From assembly GCF_011684115.1 (NCBI RefSeq), contig NZ_JAADJV010000001.1, positions 620,001 to 684,000 on the forward strand: DNA of 64,000 bases, in the 5' to 3' direction. This DNA comes from Rahnella aceris (lineage in GTDB: Bacteria; Pseudomonadota; Gammaproteobacteria; Enterobacterales; Enterobacteriaceae). The position numbers were made by a program, and so were the translations under genes. A model generated the notes under the pieces. That model did no database searches and was not told where the DNA came from. It worked only from the letters and a program-made list of their open reading frames with translations. Each line of letters begins with the position of its first letter. The stretch's first letter is position 1. Shown piece by piece: positions 61,274 to 64,000 of this stretch.

Positions 61274-63889
61274 ATGACTCAACTGCCACAAGCCAAGTTC
61301 CGCCACGATTATCGTGCGCCGGACTATACCATCACGGACATTGACCTTAATTTCGAGCTTGATGCACAGAAGACCCTTGTGACTGCGGTCAGTCAGATTA
61401 AACGACAGGGCGCAGAGGGCGCGCCGCTGGTGCTCAACGGCGAAGACCTGACCCTTATTAGCCTGAAGGTTAACGGCCAGGACTGGCCAAAATATCAGTT
61501 AAAAGAAGGCGCACTGGAAATTACCGGTGTGCCGGAAGCCTTTGAACTGGCGATTGTTAATGAAATTCATCCGGCAAAAAACACTGCGCTCGAAGGATTG
61601 TATCTTTCCGGTGAAGCGCTTTGTACGCAGTGTGAAGCCGAGGGTTTCCGCCATATTACGTATTATCTGGATCGTCCGGATGTGCTGGCGCGTTTCACGA
61701 CCCGCATTGTGGCGGATAAAGCCCGCTATCCTTATTTGCTGTCAAACGGTAACCGTATTGATCAGGGTGAGCTGGAAGGCGGCAAACACTGGATCAAATG
61801 GCAGGACCCGTTCCCGAAACCTTGCTACCTGTTTGCGCTGGTCGCGGGTGATTTTGATGTGTTGCGCGATTCCTTCAAAACCCGTTCCGGCCGGGATGTA
61901 GCGCTCGAACTGTTTGTCGATCGTGGCAATCTGGATCGTGCAGGCTGGGCGATGGAATCCCTGAAGCAGTCCATGAAATGGGACGAAACCCGTTTTAATC
62001 TGGAATACGACCTCGACATCTTTATGATTGTCGCCGTTGATTTCTTCAACATGGGCGCGATGGAGAACAAAGGCCTGAATGTCTTTAACTCCAAATACGT
62101 GCTGGCGAAAGCCGAAACCGCAACCGATAAAGATTACCTCGGTATCGAAGCGGTGATCGGCCATGAATACTTCCATAACTGGACCGGCAACCGCGTGACC
62201 TGCCGCGACTGGTTCCAGCTGAGCCTGAAAGAAGGCCTGACCGTATTCCGCGATCAGGAATTCAGCTCTGATCTGGGCTCGCGTTCAGTTAACCGCATCG
62301 ATAACGTACGTGTCATGCGTGGTGCGCAGTTCTCTGAAGATGCCAGCCCGATGGCGCACCCGATCCGTCCGGAAAAAGTCATTGAAATGAATAACTTCTA
62401 CACCCTGACGGTGTACGAGAAAGGTTCAGAAGTTATTCGCATGCTGCACACTTTGCTGGGTGAAGAGAAATTCCAGGCTGGCATGCAGTTGTATTTCGAG
62501 CGTCATGATGGCAGCGCGGCAACCTGTGACGATTTTGTACAGGCGATGGAAGATGCCTCAAACGTCGATCTTTCCCTGTTCCGTCGCTGGTACAGCCAGT
62601 CTGGTACACCAGTGCTGACCGTGCGCGACGACTATGACGTGGAAAAACAGCAATACACCCTGACTGTCAGCCAGAAAACCCCGCCGACGCCTGATCAGAC
62701 TGAAAAGCTGCCACTGCATATCCCGCTGGATATTGAACTGTATGACCCGCAGGGCAATGTGATTGCGCTGAAACAACAGGGTAAGACGGTCAGTAACGTG
62801 CTGAACGTGACTGAAGCTGAGCAGACGTTTGTGTTTGACGACGTGGAATATCCGCCGGTGCCTTCCTTACTACGTGAATTCTCCGCACCGGTGAAACTCG
62901 ATTACAAATGGGGCGATCATCAGCTGACTTTCCTGATGAAGTACGCGCGTAATGATTTCGCCCGCTGGGATGCGGCACAAAGCCTGCTGGCAATTTACAT
63001 CAAACTGAACGTAGCGCGTCATCAGCAGAAACTGCCATTGTCCCTCCCGTTGCATGTGGCAGATGCGTTCCGGGCGGTATTGCTGGATGAGAACATTGAT
63101 CCGGCGCTGGCGTCGCAGATTCTGACTCTGCCGTCTGAAAATGAAATTGCTGAACTGTTCGATATTATCGATCCTGAAGCGATCAGCGCTGTTCACGATG
63201 CGATCACCCGTTGTCTGGCAACCGAAATGGCGGATGAATTCCTGGCGGTTTACAACGCTAACCGTCTGCCTGCATACCGTGTCGTGCATGAAGATATCGG
63301 TAAACGTTCGCTGCGTAACACCTGCCTGCATTATCTGGCCTTTGCCGATGTGACGCTGGCAGATCAACTTGTCAGAGCGCAGTTTGAGCAGGCTGATAAC
63401 ATGACGGATTCTCTGGCGGCGATGTCTGCGGCGGTTTCCGCGCAACTGCCTTGCCGTGAATCCCTGATGGCGGCTTACGATGAGCGCTGGCATCACGACG
63501 GTCTGGTGATGGATAAATGGTTTATCCAGCAGGCGACCAGCCCGGCAGCCGATGTATTGCAGAAAGTCCGCTCACTGCTGAACCACCGTTCATTCAGCAT
63601 GGGCAACCCGAACCGGGTCCGTTCATTAATCGGTGCTTTTGCGTCTGCCAATCCTTCTGCATTCCATGCCGCAGATGGCAGCGGTTATCAGTTCCTGACT
63701 GAAATGCTCACCGATCTTAACACCCGTAACCCGCAGGTAGCGGCGCGTATGATCGAGCCGTTGATCCGCCTGAAACGCTATGACCAAAACCGTCAGGCGC
63801 TGATGCGTCAGGCGCTGCAACAGCTGAAAGGGCTGGAAAATCTGTCCGGTGATTTGTTCGAGAAAATTACCAAAGCGTTAGATGCGTAA
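61274..63889 (+). CDS. pepN: Aminopeptidase N
   Basis: The major cytoplasmic M1-family zinc aminopeptidase. The 871-residue product (E. coli 870) has the exopeptidase motif GAMENKGLNVF, the zinc site HEYFHNWTGNRVTCRDWFQL (first His at 297) and the third zinc ligand Glu in LKEGLTVFRD. A beta-sandwich and a C-terminal helical cap follow. The ATG at 61274 follows AAAAGGTTTTTT. It is a single-gene unit ending in a strong terminator. Confidence 0.98.
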   Translation: MTQLPQAKFRHDYRAPDYTITDIDLNFELDAQKTLVTAVSQIKRQGAEGAPLVLNGEDLTLISLKVNGQDWPKYQLKEGALEITGVPEAFELAIVNEIHPAKNTALEGLYLSGEALCTQCEAEGFRHITYYLDRPDVLARFTTRIVADKARYPYLLSNGNRIDQGELEGGKHWIKWQDPFPKPCYLFALVAGDFDVLRDSFKTRSGRDVALELFVDRGNLDRAGWAMESLKQSMKWDETRFNLEYDLDIFMIVAVDFFNMGAMENKGLNVFNSKYVLAKAETATDKDYLGIEAVIGHEYFHNWTGNRVTCRDWFQLSLKEGLTVFRDQEFSSDLGSRSVNRIDNVRVMRGAQFSEDASPMAHPIRPEKVIEMNNFYTLTVYEKGSEVIRMLHTLLGEEKFQAGMQLYFERHDGSAATCDDFVQAMEDASNVDLSLFRRWYSQSGTPVLTVRDDYDVEKQQYTLTVSQKTPPTPDQTEKLPLHIPLDIELYDPQGNVIALKQQGKTVSNVLNVTEAEQTFVFDDVEYPPVPSLLREFSAPVKLDYKWGDHQLTFLMKYARNDFARWDAAQSLLAIYIKLNVARHQQKLPLSLPLHVADAFRAVLLDENIDPALASQILTLPSENEIAELFDIIDPEAISAVHDAITRCLATEMADEFLAVYNANRLPAYRVVHEDIGKRSLRNTCLHYLAFADVTLADQLVRAQFEQADNMTDSLAAMSAAVSAQLPCRESLMAAYDERWHHDGLVMDKWFIQQATSPAADVLQKVRSLLNHRSFSMGNPNRVRSLIGAFASANPSAFHAADGSGYQFLTEMLTDLNTRNPQVAARMIEPLIRLKRYDQNRQALMRQALQQLKGLENLSGDLFEKITKALDA

Positions 63890-63909
63890 TCGCAATTAAC
63901 CGCAAAGCA

Positions 63910-63938
63910 AAAGGGCGATGGAAACATCGCCCTTTTTT
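63910..63938. terminator. Terminator between pepN and the right-edge gene
   Basis: A perfect 11-bp stem AAAGGGCGATG/CATCGCCCTTT with a GAAA loop, T-run on the plus strand and A-rich left side, so it can act in both directions. Confidence 0.92.
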
Positions 63939-63964
63939 CGTTTTGTATTCGCTGAACAGAGAGA

Positions 63965-64000
63965 TCAGTTTTGCGCGCGTTTTGCTTCCTGCGCCACCGT
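63965..64000 (-). CDS. C-terminal tail of an unidentified minus-strand gene
   Basis: The minus strand entering from the right edge reads TVAQEAKRAQN and a TGA stop at 63965, just before the pepN terminator. This fits the end of a gene convergent with pepN. Twelve codons are too few to identify it. In E. coli the next minus-strand gene is ssuB, but these residues do not clearly match its end. Confidence 0.4.
   Translation of the reverse strand, partial: TVAQEAKRAQN

Overview
The window is a chromosomal segment of a gamma-proteobacterium of the order Enterobacterales. Its gene order closely follows the E. coli K-12 stretch from cydD/trxB/lrp/ftsK through serS, dmsABC, pflBA-focA, serC-aroA, rpsA-ihfB, msbA-lpxK, kdsB, mukFEB, ldtD, aspC, ompF, asnS and pncB to pepN, and nearly every protein is recognisable at full length. 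Several E. coli genes of this interval are absent (ycaP, ycaL, and the ycaK/M/N group), and there are local differences: a ynfE/F-type subunit, dmsD and a napF-like gene around dmsABC, and two cold-shock genes after lpxK. This pattern suggests a relative outside the E. coli/Salmonella group, for example Yersiniaceae such as Rahnella or Serratia. The genus is an inference from layout, not a measurement. No tRNA, rRNA, insertion sequence, prophage or CRISPR array was seen.

Layout. 1-4.1 kb: cydD (3' end cut by the window edge) and trxB on the minus strand, a 0.7-kb regulatory gap, then lrp. 4.2-11.2 kb: ftsK (behind a LexA-type box), lolA, rarA, serS. 11.4-19.2 kb: an anaerobic respiration cluster with a YnfE/F-type molybdoenzyme, DmsA, DmsB, DmsC, a DmsD-type chaperone and a NapF-like ferredoxin, behind an FNR-type promoter. 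19.3-20.4 kb: the transporter ycaD. 20.5-27.0 kb, minus strand: focA-pflB-pflA (mixed-acid fermentation) and ycaO. 27.3-32.9 kb: serC-aroA, cmk, rpsA, ihfB. 33.1-38.2 kb: the ComEC-like ycaI, msbA and lpxK. 38.5-41.9 kb: two cold-shock proteins, the DNA glycosylase ycaQ, ycaR and kdsB. 42.0-51.1 kb: ycbJ, elyC (minus strand), and cmoM-mukF-mukE-mukB with overlapping ends. 51.5-54.8 kb: ldtD, mepK and gloC. 54.9-60.6 kb, minus strand: aspC, an OmpF-type porin, asnS and pncB. 61.3-63.9 kb: pepN, then the tail of an unidentified minus-strand gene at the right edge.

Themes. Many genes serve the shift to oxygen-poor growth: Lrp, the DMSO/N-oxide reductase cluster, and formate production and export. 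Both anaerobic promoters show the same arrangement, an FNR-like box centred about 41.5 bp upstream of the start inferred from a TAGTAT -10 hexamer. Envelope building is the second theme (LolA, MsbA, LpxK, KdsB, ElyC, LdtD, MepK, porin). Chromosome handling is the third (FtsK, RarA, IHF-beta, MukBEF, YcaQ).

The most unusual observations are: (1) two paralogous molybdoenzyme catalytic subunits sharing one DmsB/DmsC/chaperone set; (2) a ycaI/comEC reading frame whose conserved N-terminus starts at ATC behind a good ribosome-binding site; (3) a compact intergenic unit with a perfect CRP-type palindrome, a 16-codon ORF and a terminator between ycaQ and ycaR; (4) a divergent second cold-shock protein with altered RNA-binding residues; (5) a row of three perfect hairpins between pflB and pflA.
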